DNA of 64,000 bases from Jannaschia sp. Os4. GTDB lineage: Bacteria; Pseudomonadota; Alphaproteobacteria; Rhodobacterales; Rhodobacteraceae. The notes below the pieces were generated by a model. That model worked only from the letters and a program-made list of their open reading frames with translations, ran no database searches and was not told the DNA's origin. Location: assembly GCF_016820245.1 (NCBI RefSeq), contig NZ_JAFCAR010000005.1, positions 1-64,000 of the forward strand. The letters are read 5' to 3'. Numbering within the stretch: position 1 is the first letter of the stretch; each line of letters starts with the position of its first letter. A program made the position numbers and the translations under genes. Below are positions 7,763-16,481 of this stretch, piece after piece.

Positions 7763-8884
7763 ATGCCCATCCGCACCACCCATGCCGGCTCGCTTCCCCG
7801 CTCGCAGGAGGTGGTCGACCTGATCTTCGCGCGCGAGCGAGGCGAGCCCTACGACGCGGCCGCGTTCGAGGCCGTCATGGCCCGCAACGTGGACGAGGCC
7901 GTGCGGCGGCAGGTGGAGGCGGGGGTCACCGTCGTCTCGGACGGCGAGACGTCCAAGATCAGCTACGCGACCTACGTGAAGGACCGCTACACCGGCTTCG
8001 ACGGGGACTCACCGCGCAACGCGCCCGCCGACCTCAAGCGCTTCCCCACCTTCCTCAAGCGGCTGGCCGAGGGGGGCGGGACGCCGACCTACGCGCGGCC
8101 CATGTGCGTGGGGCCGGTGAAATCGAAGGGGACGACCGACCTCGCCGACGACATCCGGCACCTGAAGGAAGCGATGGCGGCGCACGGCGCGGCGGAGGGG
8201 TTCATGAACGCCGCCTCGCCGGGGGTCATCTCGCTCTTCCTGCAGAACGACCACTACGCCAGCCGCGAGGAATACCTCGCCGCCCTCGCGGACGCGATGG
8301 CCGAGGAGTACCGGACGATCGTGGACGCGGGCCTCTACCTGCAGCTCGACTGCCCCGACCTCGCGCTGTCGCGGCACATGCTCTTCAACGACCTGTCCGA
8401 CGCCGAGTTCGTGAAGATCGCCGAGACGCACGTGGAGGCCCTGAACGGCGCGCTCGCGGGGATCGACCCGTCCCGCGTGCGCGTCCACATCTGCTGGGGC
8501 AACTACGAGGGGCCGCATGTCTGCGACATCGCGATGGACACGGTCTTCTCGACCTTCCTCAAGGTCGGCGCAGACCAGTTGCTGTTCGAGACGTCGAACC
8601 CCCGCCACGCGCACGAGTGGCGCGTCTGGACGGACCGTGCGAACGAGGTGCCGGACTCGAAGATCCTCGTGCCCGGCGTGGTCGACACGACCACCAACTT
8701 CGTGGAGCATCCGCAGGTCGTGGCCGACCGGCTGGAGCGGTTCACGCGGGCCTACGGCACGGAACGGGTGATCGCGGGCAGCGACTGCGGCTTCGGCACC
8801 TTCGCGGGGTTCGGGGCCGTGGACCCCGAGATCGCCTACGCCAAGCTGGAGTCGCTGTCGGAGGGCGCGTCGCTCGTGCGCTGA
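7763..8884 (+). CDS. MetE C-terminal-like methyltransferase
   Basis: A 373-residue protein matching only the catalytic C-terminal barrel of cobalamin-independent methionine synthase; MetE itself is about twice as long. All four zinc ligands of that barrel are visible: H242 and C244 (HIC), E276 (LLFET) and C342 (SDCGFG). The N-terminus begins TTHAGSLPRS, typical of stand-alone MetE-like proteins. Stand-alone members include methylcobamide:CoM-type and epoxyalkane:CoM transferases, so it may transfer a methyl or alkyl group to a thiol. GAGGAG lies before the ATG. Its 3' end overlaps a convergent small gene by 49 bases. Confidence 0.82.
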   Translation: MPIRTTHAGSLPRSQEVVDLIFARERGEPYDAAAFEAVMARNVDEAVRRQVEAGVTVVSDGETSKISYATYVKDRYTGFDGDSPRNAPADLKRFPTFLKRLAEGGGTPTYARPMCVGPVKSKGTTDLADDIRHLKEAMAAHGAAEGFMNAASPGVISLFLQNDHYASREEYLAALADAMAEEYRTIVDAGLYLQLDCPDLALSRHMLFNDLSDAEFVKIAETHVEALNGALAGIDPSRVRVHICWGNYEGPHVCDIAMDTVFSTFLKVGADQLLFETSNPRHAHEWRVWTDRANEVPDSKILVPGVVDTTTNFVEHPQVVADRLERFTRAYGTERVIAGSDCGFGTFAGFGAVDPEIAYAKLESLSEGASLVR

Positions 8885-9054
8885 CGCCACGCGAGCGCGG
8901 CCACGGCGGCGAAGGCGGGGAGGGCGAGCGCGGCCGGCCCGAGCGGCCCCCACGCGAGCACCGTCACGAGCAGCGCGACCACCGCGAGGAACACGCCGGT
9001 GTCGCTGGCCTGACGGGGGGGACGGGCGCTGCGGCGGATGGTTCGGCTGGGCAT
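8836..9054 (-). CDS. Small two-helix membrane protein
   Basis: A 72-residue hypothetical protein with a basic N-terminus (MPSRTIRRSARPPR), one long hydrophobic stretch around residues 20-54 that can form two membrane helices, and an Asp/Ser-rich tail. A GAGGAG sits before the ATG, which supports translation. The 3' end overlaps the MetE-like gene on the opposite strand. No family was recognised. A second small membrane protein follows upstream on the same strand. Confidence 0.6.
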   Translation of the reverse strand: MPSRTIRRSARPPRQASDTGVFLAVVALLVTVLAWGPLGPAALALPAFAAVAALAWRQRTSDAPSDSDSSLA

Positions 9055-9116
9055 CGGCGATCTCCTCGTGTGCGCTGCGGACGGAGACGAAACGACGCCG
9101 GGACTCCCCGGTTCCC

Positions 9117-9320
9117 TCAATCGTCCGCGCGGGCGCGCACGGCTTGCCACCGGGTCAGCGCCGCGTGGAGGCCGGTGCAGATCAGCAGCGCGACTGGATA
9201 GCCCCAGAGGCCCCAGATCGTGATGAGGCTCATGAACAGCAGCAGGTACGCCATGCACAGGAAGGCGGCGGTGTAGTCCTCGGCGATGCCGGGATGGGCG
9301 CGGCGGTGGGGGTCGTGCAT
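9117..9320 (-). CDS. Small membrane protein, 67 aa
   Basis: A 67-residue protein with a charged, His-rich N-terminus (MHDPHRRAHPGIAEDY) followed by two hydrophobic helices around residues 18-50 and a basic C-terminus. GGAGG precedes the ATG. The N-terminus resembles small 2TM-type histidine-rich proteins common in this class, but no function is known. It lies between the other small membrane gene and the aminotransferase gene, all on the minus strand. Confidence 0.6.
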   Translation of the reverse strand: MHDPHRRAHPGIAEDYTAAFLCMAYLLLFMSLITIWGLWGYPVALLICTGLHAALTRWQAVRARADD

Positions 9321-9363
9321 GGGCGGGCCTCCGAACGTCAGGCTAGGGCAACCGCCCCGCATG

Positions 9364-10473
9364 TCACCCCGTTCCCGCCTCCGCTGCGGCGATCGCCTCG
9401 GGAAGCGTGGCGGCGAGGACGTCCATCTCCGCCGCAGGCCCGCAGGAGACGCGAATGCAGCGGTCGAGCGGCGCGACGCCGGGCATCCGCGCGAACACGC
9501 CGCGCGCTGCCAAGGCGGCGAGCAGGGCGCGCGCGAACGCGCCGTCCCGACCCGTGTCGAGGGCGACGAAGTTGGTGGCGGAGGGCAGGGGCGTCAGGCC
9601 ACCGTCGCGCGCGATGGCCCCGATGCGGTCGCGCGACGCGGCGACCCGCGCGCGGACGTCGTCCAGCCACCCCACCGCCCGCAGCGCGGCGAGCGCCCCC
9701 GCCTGCGCCACCCGGCCCAAGCCGAAGTGGTTCCGGACCTTGTCGAAGGCGGCGATCAGGTCCGGATGCCCGAGGGCGTAGCCCACCCGCAGCCCCGCCA
9801 GCCCATGCGCCTTGCTGAACGTCCGCATCCGGATCACGCGCGGGTCGGTCGGGTCGAGCGGCGGCAGCGCCCCGTCCGGGGCGAGGTCGGCATAGGCCTC
9901 GTCCAGCACGAGGGTCGCGCCCTCGGGCACCCGCTCGATCATGCGCTGCACGGTCGCCGCGTCGTGCCACGTGCCCATCGGGTTGTCGGGGTTGGACAGG
10001 TAGATCAGCCGGGCGCCGACCTCCGCCGCCGCGGCCAGCAGGGCGTCGGGATCCTCGTGGTCGCCCGCGTAGGGCACGGCGCGGAGCGCGCCCCCGTGGC
10101 CCGCGACGTGGTAGCCGAAGGTCGGATAGGCCCCCGCGCTGGTCACGACCGGGACGCCCTCCGAGACCGTGAGCCGCACGAGATCCCCCAAGAGGCCGTC
10201 GATCCCCTCGCCGAGGCGGACGTGCGACGCGTCGATCCCGTGCTGCGCGGCGATCGCTTGGCGCAGCTCGTGGGCCTCGGGGTCGCCGTACATCCATGCC
10301 TCCCCGGCGGCGGCGCGCATCGCGGCGAGCGCCTCCGGCGCGGGGCCGAACCCGGATTCGTTCGCGCCGAGCCGGGCGGCGAAGGGGCGACCGAGCGCGC
10401 GCTCCTGCGCCTCCGGCCCGACGAAGGGGACGGTGGAGGGCAGCGAGGCGGCGAGCGGCGTGAGGCGGGTCAT
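9364..10473 (-). CDS. HisC-like class I/II aminotransferase
   Basis: A 369-residue PLP-dependent aminotransferase of the histidinol-phosphate aminotransferase type. It has the N-terminal LGANESGFGP motif, YLSNPDNPMG (PLP-binding Asn), LVLDEAYAD, and the Schiff-base lysine in RTFSKAHGLAGLRVGY near residue 220. HisC converts histidinol phosphate and imidazole acetol-phosphate, but paralogues with other amino acids are common, and no other his gene is nearby. It precedes the reductase/glyoxalase pair only by strand, not by overlap. Enzyme class is certain, substrate is not. Confidence 0.9.
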   Translation of the reverse strand: MTRLTPLAASLPSTVPFVGPEAQERALGRPFAARLGANESGFGPAPEALAAMRAAAGEAWMYGDPEAHELRQAIAAQHGIDASHVRLGEGIDGLLGDLVRLTVSEGVPVVTSAGAYPTFGYHVAGHGGALRAVPYAGDHEDPDALLAAAAEVGARLIYLSNPDNPMGTWHDAATVQRMIERVPEGATLVLDEAYADLAPDGALPPLDPTDPRVIRMRTFSKAHGLAGLRVGYALGHPDLIAAFDKVRNHFGLGRVAQAGALAALRAVGWLDDVRARVAASRDRIGAIARDGGLTPLPSATNFVALDTGRDGAFARALLAALAARGVFARMPGVAPLDRCIRVSCGPAAEMDVLAATLPEAIAAAEAGTG

Positions 10474-10533
10474 GGGACGCGGTTACCCCCTGCCTCCGCG
10501 TTCGACAATCGAAGGTCTCGCGCGGGGCGCGCG

Positions 10534-11463
10534 CTACCGGTCCACCACCCCGATCAGCGCCTCGCCGCGCAGCCCGCGCGCCACGTTCTCCGCCACCGCC
10601 CGGCTCGCCGTCCCCACCCGCGTCGCGGAGGCGACGTGGGGCGTGACCGTCACGCGGGGATGCGCCCAGAACGGGTGGTCCTCGGGCAGCGGCTCGATCC
10701 GGAAGACGTCCAGCGTCGCGTGGCCGACCCGTCCGGCGTCCAAGGCCGCCAGCAGCGCGTCGTCGTCGATCACCGGCCCCCGCGCGGCGTTCACGATCAC
10801 CGCGCCCCTCGGAAGCCAGCCCAGCGTCTCGGCGTCGAGCAGGTCCTCGGTCTCGGCCGTATGCGGGACAAGGGCCACGACGACCTGCGCCCGCGAGAGC
10901 GCGTCCCGCAGGCCGTCGCGCCCCGTCACGGAGCGCACGCCCGCCACGTCCTTCGGCGCGCGCGACCATCCCGTCACGGGGAAGCCAAGCTGCGCCAGCA
11001 TCGACGCACAGGCGGACCCGAGCGTCCCCATCCCGAGGACCGCCACGGGCCGGTCCTTGGCCAAGGGTGGCGCGGTGTCGTCCCAGACGCGATCGGGGTT
11101 CGCGATGTGGGCGTCCATGCCGAGGTGGTGGCGCAGCACGTGGCCGGTCACCCACTCCACCATGCCCTGCGTCAGCCCCTCCTCGACCATCTTGCACAGC
11201 GGGATCCGCAGCGTCGGGTTGTGCTCCACCGCCTCGACCCCGGCCCACAGGTTCAGCACCGCGCGGGCGCGGTCGTAGGGCGCGAAGTCCTGCAGCTCGG
11301 AGTTCGGCGCGTAGACGATCCAGTCGATCCCCGCCGGATCGTGCGGCTCCCACAGCAGCGCGACCTCGGCCTCCACCCCCGCCGCGGCGAGGGCGGCGGG
11401 CAGGTGGCGGTCGTAGCCCTTCTCCCAGTCCTTCGGCTTCCCCGCGAACAGCACCGTGGTCAT
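10534..11463 (-). CDS. ghrA: Glyoxylate/hydroxypyruvate reductase A-type 2-hydroxyacid dehydrogenase
   Basis: A 309-residue D-isomer 2-hydroxyacid dehydrogenase of the GhrA subgroup. It shows the NAD(P)-binding GMGTLG motif near residues 141-146, the conserved ARGPVIDDDAL segment with the substrate Arg/Glu pair, and a terminal catalytic His (TPHVAS). GhrA reduces glyoxylate and hydroxypyruvate with NADPH. The ATG overlaps the stop of the glyoxalase-fold gene upstream (ATGA), so the two are translationally coupled. The match to the family is strong along the full length. Confidence 0.9.
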   Translation of the reverse strand: MTTVLFAGKPKDWEKGYDRHLPAALAAAGVEAEVALLWEPHDPAGIDWIVYAPNSELQDFAPYDRARAVLNLWAGVEAVEHNPTLRIPLCKMVEEGLTQGMVEWVTGHVLRHHLGMDAHIANPDRVWDDTAPPLAKDRPVAVLGMGTLGSACASMLAQLGFPVTGWSRAPKDVAGVRSVTGRDGLRDALSRAQVVVALVPHTAETEDLLDAETLGWLPRGAVIVNAARGPVIDDDALLAALDAGRVGHATLDVFRIEPLPEDHPFWAHPRVTVTPHVASATRVGTASRAVAENVARGLRGEALIGVVDR

Positions 11464-11873
11464 GTCGCGAAGGCCGAGCCGGCGGGATCGCGCATCCCCT
11501 TGACCTCGATCGGGTTCCCGAACGGGTCGAGCAGGAACATCGTCGCCTGCTCCCCCGGCTCGCCCTCGAAGCGGATCGTGGGCGCGATGACGAAGTCGGT
11601 GCCCGCCGCCTCCAGCCGGTCGGCGAGGAGGCGCCATTCCGACAGGCCGAGCAGCACGCCGAAATGGGGCATCGGCACCATATGGTCGCCGACCCGGCCG
11701 GTGGGCCGGTGGGCGAAGGGCTCGCCCAGGTGGAGGCTGATCTGGTGGCCGAAGAAGTCGAAATCGACCCACGTGTCCGTCGAGCGGCCCTCGCGGCAGC
11801 CCAGCAGGTCCCCGTAGAACCGCCGCGCGCCGTCGAGGTCGCCGACGTTGAAGGCGAGATGGAAGATGCTCAT
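11460..11873 (-). CDS. VOC-family (glyoxalase/bleomycin-resistance fold) protein
   Basis: A 137-residue vicinal-oxygen-chelate protein with two beta-alpha-beta-beta-beta modules. It opens FHLAFNVGDLDGARRFYGDLLG and ends FLLDPFGNPIEVKG; the His and Glu of these segments are the usual metal ligands. Substrates in the family range from methylglyoxal adducts to aromatic dioxygenase substrates. The stop overlaps the ghrA start. An in-frame upstream Met would add 12 residues without a better ribosome site, so the ATG at 11873 was chosen. It is divergent from ptsP. Confidence 0.85.
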   Translation of the reverse strand: MSIFHLAFNVGDLDGARRFYGDLLGCREGRSTDTWVDFDFFGHQISLHLGEPFAHRPTGRVGDHMVPMPHFGVLLGLSEWRLLADRLEAAGTDFVIAPTIRFEGEPGEQATMFLLDPFGNPIEVKGMRDPAGSAFAT

Positions 11874-12071
11874 GGCGCGGGCCTGCCACGGGGCGCCCGT
11901 CCTGTCCAATGACGGCGCGTGATGGCGGGGCGGGCGATCCGCGATGCGCCCCCGCGCGACCGCGGCGCCTCAATTCGCGGCGGTCGCGGCCCGGGCCCGC
12001 CCATCTCCCTGCCGCCCCCTTCCCCCGCCGCGCCCCGCCTGCCTATACCGCCCCCGAGGGGGACGACCGAC

Positions 12072-14303
12072 ATGCCCGCGCCGGACACCGAGAGCCGCAA
12101 GCTGCTGCGGCGCCTCCAAGCCGTCATGGCCGAGGCGGCGGCGGGACAGGAGCGCCTCGACCGCATCACCGGGCTGGTCAGCGAATCGATGGGCACGGAC
12201 GTGTGCTCCATCTACCTCCACCGCGATCCCGAGACCTTGGAGCTCTGCGCGACGACGGGCCTCAACCCCGAAGCGGTCCACGTCACGCGGATGCGGCTCG
12301 GCGAGGGGCTGGTGGGCCGGGTCGCGCGCAAGCGCCGCCCCGTCAACACCGCCGACGCGCCCGCCACCAAGGGCTTCCGCTACATGCCGGAGACGGGCGA
12401 GGAGGTGTTCACCTCCTTCCTCGGCGTGCCCGTGCAGAGGCTGGGGGAGCGGCTCGGCGTGCTGGTCGTGCAGTCCAAGGAGCCGCGCGAGTATTCCGAC
12501 GACGAGGTCTACGCCCTCGAGGTCGTCGCTATGGTCCTGGCCGAGATGGCGGAACTGGGCGCCTTCGTCGGCGAGGGCGAGGCCTTGGCCGCCCCGCACG
12601 CGGCGCAGGTCCTGCTGCGCGGCGTGATCGCGCAGGAGGGCGCCGCCGAGGGCGTCGTGCACCTCCACGACCCGCGCGTGGTGATCTCGCGTCCCGTGGC
12701 CGAGGACGCCGAGGCCGAGACGGCGCGGCTGCGCGAGGCGGTGGACCGCCTGCGGCTGAAGGTCGACGACATGCTCTCCTCGGCCGAGGGCGACTCCGAG
12801 CAGGCCGAGGTCTTCGAGGCGTTCCGGATGTTCGCCCATTCGCGCTCGTGGCTGCGCCGGATGGAGGCCGGGATCGAGGCGGGGCTCAGCGCCGAGGCCG
12901 CCGTCGAGAAGGAGCAGACCGCCGCCCGCGCCCGGATGGAGCAGGCGGGCGACGCCTACCTGCGCGACCGCCTCGCCGACCTCGACGACCTGTCGAACCG
13001 GCTGCTGCGGATGCTCACGGGGCAGGGGCGCGGCGGCGTGGTGCCCGAGGGCGCGGTGCTCGTCGCGCGCAACGTCGGGCCGGGGGAGTTGCTGGAGTAC
13101 GGGCAGGCCAAGCTCCGGGCCATCGTGCTGGAGGACGGGGCCGTCGGCAGCCACGCGGCGATCGTGGCGCGGGCGTGGGCCATCCCGCTGATCGTGCAGG
13201 CGCGGGGCGTCGTGCAGGAGGCGCTGTCGGGCGACCCGATCCTCGTGGACGGCGAGCAGGGGATCGTCCACCTGCGCCCCGACGAGCGGGTGCGCGACGC
13301 GTTCCGCGAGAAGCTCGCGATGCAGGCCGACGCCCAGACCCGCTACGCGGCGATCCGCGACACCAAGTGCCGGACGCGCGACGGGCATAGGATCGAGCTG
13401 ATGATGAACGCGGGGCTGATGGCGGACCTGCCCTCGCTGCCCTCCAGCGGGGCGGAGGGCGTCGGTCTGTTCCGTACGGAACTCCAGTTCCTCGTACGGA
13501 ACCAGATGCCGCGCCGCAGCGACCTCGCCGCCCTGTACAAGCGCGTCATGGACGCCGCCGGGGGCCTGCCGGTCACGTTCCGCACGCTCGACATCGGGTC
13601 GGACAAGGTGCTGCCCTACATGAAGCGCGACCACGAGCCGAACCCCGCGCTCGGCTGGCGCGCGATCCGGGTGGGCCTCGACAAGCGCGGCGTGATGCGG
13701 ATGCAGCTGCAGGCGCTGCTGCGCGCCGCAGAGGGGCGCCCCCTGCGCGTGATGTTCCCCTTCATCGCCCAGATGGAGGAGTTCCTCGAGGCGCGCGCCC
13801 ACCTCACCCGGGAGATGCACCGCGAGACCTCGCTCCGCCACGTCCTGCCCGAGACGGTGGAGGTGGGCGCGATGGTCGAGACGCCGTCGATGGCCTTCGC
13901 GCCCCGCCGCTTCTACCAGGAGGCGGAGTTCATCTCGATCGGCGGCAACGACCTCAAGCAGTTCTTCTTCGCCGCCGACCGGGAGAACGAGCGCGTGCGC
14001 CGCCGCTACGACACGCTCAACGTCAGCTTCCTGACCCTGATCGAGCAGATCGTCGCGCGCTGCGAGGAGACGGGCACGCCCGTCAGCTTCTGCGGAGAGG
14101 ACGCGGGTCGCCCGGTCGAGGCGCTGTGCTTCGCCGCGATGGGCCTGCGCTGCCTGTCGATGCGCCCCGCCAGCATCGGGCCGGTCAAGCACATCCTGCT
14201 GCGGAGCGACCTGTCGGAGGTGCGCGCGGTCATCGCCAAGGCCCGCGAGGCGGGCGAGCAGTCGGTGCGCGACGCCGTGATGGAGTACCTGCGGGCGCGG
14301 TAG
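12072..14303 (+). CDS. ptsP: PtsP, nitrogen-type phosphotransferase enzyme I
   Basis: A 743-residue EI-Ntr. Residues about 20-165 are a GAF domain (EEVFTSFLGVPVQ). These are followed by the PEP-utiliser N-terminal and swivelling domains with the phosphorylated His at residue 361 (GSHAAIVAR), and by the PEP-binding barrel (EGVGLFRTELQFL, VGAMVETPSMAF, FISIGGNDLKQFFFA, SFCGEDAG). It takes phosphate from PEP and passes it to NPr/EIIA-Ntr in the regulatory, non-sugar PTS branch. A GAGGGGG stretch precedes the ATG. Often this gene follows lysC in this group; here it is divergent from a VOC gene. A hairpin follows the stop. Confidence 0.95.
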   Translation: MPAPDTESRKLLRRLQAVMAEAAAGQERLDRITGLVSESMGTDVCSIYLHRDPETLELCATTGLNPEAVHVTRMRLGEGLVGRVARKRRPVNTADAPATKGFRYMPETGEEVFTSFLGVPVQRLGERLGVLVVQSKEPREYSDDEVYALEVVAMVLAEMAELGAFVGEGEALAAPHAAQVLLRGVIAQEGAAEGVVHLHDPRVVISRPVAEDAEAETARLREAVDRLRLKVDDMLSSAEGDSEQAEVFEAFRMFAHSRSWLRRMEAGIEAGLSAEAAVEKEQTAARARMEQAGDAYLRDRLADLDDLSNRLLRMLTGQGRGGVVPEGAVLVARNVGPGELLEYGQAKLRAIVLEDGAVGSHAAIVARAWAIPLIVQARGVVQEALSGDPILVDGEQGIVHLRPDERVRDAFREKLAMQADAQTRYAAIRDTKCRTRDGHRIELMMNAGLMADLPSLPSSGAEGVGLFRTELQFLVRNQMPRRSDLAALYKRVMDAAGGLPVTFRTLDIGSDKVLPYMKRDHEPNPALGWRAIRVGLDKRGVMRMQLQALLRAAEGRPLRVMFPFIAQMEEFLEARAHLTREMHRETSLRHVLPETVEVGAMVETPSMAFAPRRFYQEAEFISIGGNDLKQFFFAADRENERVRRRYDTLNVSFLTLIEQIVARCEETGTPVSFCGEDAGRPVEALCFAAMGLRCLSMRPASIGPVKHILLRSDLSEVRAVIAKAREAGEQSVRDAVMEYLRAR

Positions 14304-14330
14304 GCGCGACGCCGTCCGGCGCGGGGGGGC

Positions 14331-14348
14331 GCCGGGTCCGCACCCGGC
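14331..14348 (+). terminator. Hairpin downstream of ptsP
   Basis: GCCGGGT at 14331-14337 pairs with ACCCGGC at 14342-14348 across a four-base loop. It lies between the converging ptsP and SRPBCC genes. There is no T-tract, so termination is an inference from position. Confidence 0.5.
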
Positions 14349-14363
14349 GGATCGGGCGGCCCC

Positions 14364-14852
14364 TCAGATCACCCCGTCCCCCGGCCCGACGGTGCCCGCC
14401 TCCACGTTCCGCGCGAACCGCCGCAATCCCCGCGCCAGCCGGTCCTCGACTGGCCCGCGCGCCACCGAGAGCCCCTTGAGCAGCAGTTTGCCGGGAAGGC
14501 TCTCGCCCGTCATCTCGACCTCCACCTCGATCCGGCAGCGGTCCGGACCGAGCGGCACCGCCCGCGACAGCACGTCGGCTCGCACCCCCTGCGCGGTCCC
14601 GTCGAAGCGCAGCACCACGCCACCGTCGCCCGACCGCTCCACGGATCGCAGCGCGCTCTCGATGTGCCGCTCCGCGCCGAGGAGCGAAAGCGTCGTGCGC
14701 CACGCCGTGCCCTCGCGGATCGGCCCCTCCGTCACGCGCTCCATCGACGGGGCGCGGCGTCCGATGGCGGCCTCCCAGGCGTCGTAGGCGGTCATGGCGG
14801 CGACGGCGCGGTCCACGGGGACGGCGCAGGCCTCGGCGGCGGTGACGTGCAT
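14364..14852 (-). CDS. SRPBCC-family protein (copy B)
   Basis: A 162-residue START/SRPBCC-fold protein of the polyketide-cyclase/CoxG type, a helix-grip fold that binds hydrophobic ligands. It shares its pattern with the adjacent gene at 14927-15403: an N-terminal helix followed by IGRRA near residue 31, GTxW, a central pair of beta hairpins, and a basic C-terminal helix before VExGT. The two are best explained as a tandem duplication that has diverged. No signal peptide is present. Function is unknown. Confidence 0.75.
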   Translation of the reverse strand: MHVTAAEACAVPVDRAVAAMTAYDAWEAAIGRRAPSMERVTEGPIREGTAWRTTLSLLGAERHIESALRSVERSGDGGVVLRFDGTAQGVRADVLSRAVPLGPDRCRIEVEVEMTGESLPGKLLLKGLSVARGPVEDRLARGLRRFARNVEAGTVGPGDGVI

Positions 14853-14926
14853 CGGCGGGCTCCCCTGCAGGGAGGCGCGGCCCTCCCCCGCAGGGGGAGG
14901 TGGAGCGCGGCGGCGCGCAAGGCAAG

Positions 14927-15403
14927 TCAGCCGGGCAGCGTGCCCCGCTCGACATGGGCGGCGAAGGTCGCCACGCCCTGCCGGTAGCGCTTGGCCATCT
15001 GGCCGCGGGCGAGCTTGAGCGACTGCATCAGGATGCGGGTTCCCAAGGACTTCGCCTTGAGCTCGCTCGTGACCGTCAGCCGCGTGAGGTCCGGCCCGAG
15101 CGACTCGACCGCCGCCTCGACGACGACCTGCATACCGTCGGTCCCGCCGTCGACGCAGACGACGGACGGCCCGCCGCCGGAGGCGACGTCCAGCCGGGCC
15201 ATCTCCATGCCGACGTCGCGCATCTTGCCGCGCAGCTTGGCGCGACCCTCCCAGCGGGTGCCCTGCGACACGGGGCCGGGCGGGCGCCGCGTCAGGTCCT
15301 TGGCGCGACGTCCGATCATCCCTTCCCACCTGTCGAAGTCGGTGACGGCGGCGAGGACGGCCTCGGCGGGGGCGGCGATATCTTCGGAGGCGACGAACTT
15401 CAT
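14927..15403 (-). CDS. SRPBCC-family protein (copy A)
   Basis: A 158-residue SRPBCC-fold protein. It begins KFVASEDIAAPAEAVLAAVTD, the typical first strand and helix, and ends in a long basic helix (KLARGQMAKRYRQG). It parallels the downstream gene in positions such as WExxIGRRA, QGTRWEG and HVERGT, indicating duplication. The 74-base gap and common strand make co-transcription likely. It could bind a lipid, quinone or polyketide-like ligand; nothing more specific can be supported. Confidence 0.78.
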   Translation of the reverse strand: MKFVASEDIAAPAEAVLAAVTDFDRWEGMIGRRAKDLTRRPPGPVSQGTRWEGRAKLRGKMRDVGMEMARLDVASGGGPSVVCVDGGTDGMQVVVEAAVESLGPDLTRLTVTSELKAKSLGTRILMQSLKLARGQMAKRYRQGVATFAAHVERGTLPG

Positions 15404-15490
15404 CGGAACACTCGGTCTGGCAGGTCGGGTCGCCCTCCGCCTAGCCCGGCAATCGGGCGGAACCGTGGCGGCGGACGCGCCCGGATCGGC

Positions 15491-16432
15491 TCAATCCAGC
15501 CGATCCGCAAGCCATTCGCGCAGCAGGAAATGCGCGATGGCCCCGTCGCGCGGCGGGCCGAGGCGCGGATGGGTGCCCGCGAACACGTCCATCATCTCCG
15601 TGCGGTCGATCCAGATCGCCTCCGCGATCTCCTCGGGATCGATCGCGATCTCGTCCGACACGGCCTCGCCGTGGGCGCCGAGCATCAGCGAGGCGGGGAA
15701 GGGCCACGGCTGCGACGCGAGGTAGCGGACCGCGCCGACCTTCACGCCTGTCTCCTCCCAGACCTCGCGGCGCACGGCGGCCTCCATGGTCTCGCCGGGC
15801 TCCATGAAGCCCGCGAGGCAGGAGAAGAACCCCTCGGGCCAGTGCGGCGAGCGGCCCAGCAGGGCGCGGTCGCCACGCGTGACCAGCATGATGACCACGG
15901 GGTCCGTGCGCGGGAAGTGGTGGCGCCCGCAGGCGGGGCAGGCGCGCGCCCAGCCCGCCTTCTCGACCTCCGTGCGGTGGCCGCAATTCGCGCAGAACCC
16001 GTGGGTGCGGTGCCACTCCACAGCGCCGCGCGCGGTCGCCGCCAGCTCCGCGTCGAGGGGCGAGAGCCGCGTCATCACCGCGCGCAGCTCGGCGAAGGCG
16101 CTGCCGTCCGGCATCCCCGGCAGGGTCTGCTCCGTGGGGTCGAGGAAGGCGCCGAGCCCCTCCGTCTCCCCGTCGACCGTCAGCGCCGACACGTCGCGCG
16201 CGAACACCGCCGCCCCGTCGATCCGGCCCAGCAGGATCGGCTGGCCCGCATGGGCCACGACCGCGTCGTCCACCAGCGCGAGGCCCGTGCGCGCCGCATC
16301 CATCAGCGGCTTGCCCCGCCACAGCGGCAGGGTCCGGGCGGGCAGGGCGGCCAGCCGGTCGGGGTGGCGGCGCAGGTCCTCGGCGCGGTCGAGGCCCCCG
16401 CCGCCGAAGGTCACGGTCTCGGCATGTCGCAT
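15491..16432 (-). CDS. nudC: NAD(H) pyrophosphatase NudC
   Basis: A 313-residue NudC. It has a variable N-terminal domain, a four-cysteine zinc ribbon around residues 145-165 (CANC...CPAC) followed by the FPRTDPVVI signature, and a Nudix box reading GFMEPGETMEAAVRREVWEE from near residue 205. The SQPWPFPASLM motif downstream specifies NAD-type substrates. It hydrolyses NADH to NMNH and AMP, and NudC also removes NAD caps from RNA. It is divergent from the ABC binding-protein gene, and a strong hairpin lies just upstream of its start. Confidence 0.93.
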   Translation of the reverse strand: MRHAETVTFGGGGLDRAEDLRRHPDRLAALPARTLPLWRGKPLMDAARTGLALVDDAVVAHAGQPILLGRIDGAAVFARDVSALTVDGETEGLGAFLDPTEQTLPGMPDGSAFAELRAVMTRLSPLDAELAATARGAVEWHRTHGFCANCGHRTEVEKAGWARACPACGRHHFPRTDPVVIMLVTRGDRALLGRSPHWPEGFFSCLAGFMEPGETMEAAVRREVWEETGVKVGAVRYLASQPWPFPASLMLGAHGEAVSDEIAIDPEEIAEAIWIDRTEMMDVFAGTHPRLGPPRDGAIAHFLLREWLADRLD

Positions 16433-16452
16433 CGGCGCTCCTCGCGGTGGGT

Positions 16453-16481
16453 CGGCCCGTTCTTCGCCAAGAACGGGGCCG
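16453..16481. promoter_or_regulatory. Strong inverted repeat in the nudC leader
   Basis: CGGCCCGTTCTT at 16453-16464 pairs with AAGAACGGGGCCG at 16469-16481 around a CGCC loop, with one bulged G. It lies 20 bases upstream of the nudC start codon in the nudC/ABC divergent region. A partial copy (CCAAGAACGAGGC) recurs at about 16509-16521. It could be a leader hairpin for nudC or a protein-binding palindrome. Confidence 0.5.

Noticed and set aside
9364-10473. Histidine biosynthesis locus
   Set aside because: Only one HisC-like aminotransferase, with no other his gene nearby; paralogues with other substrates are common.
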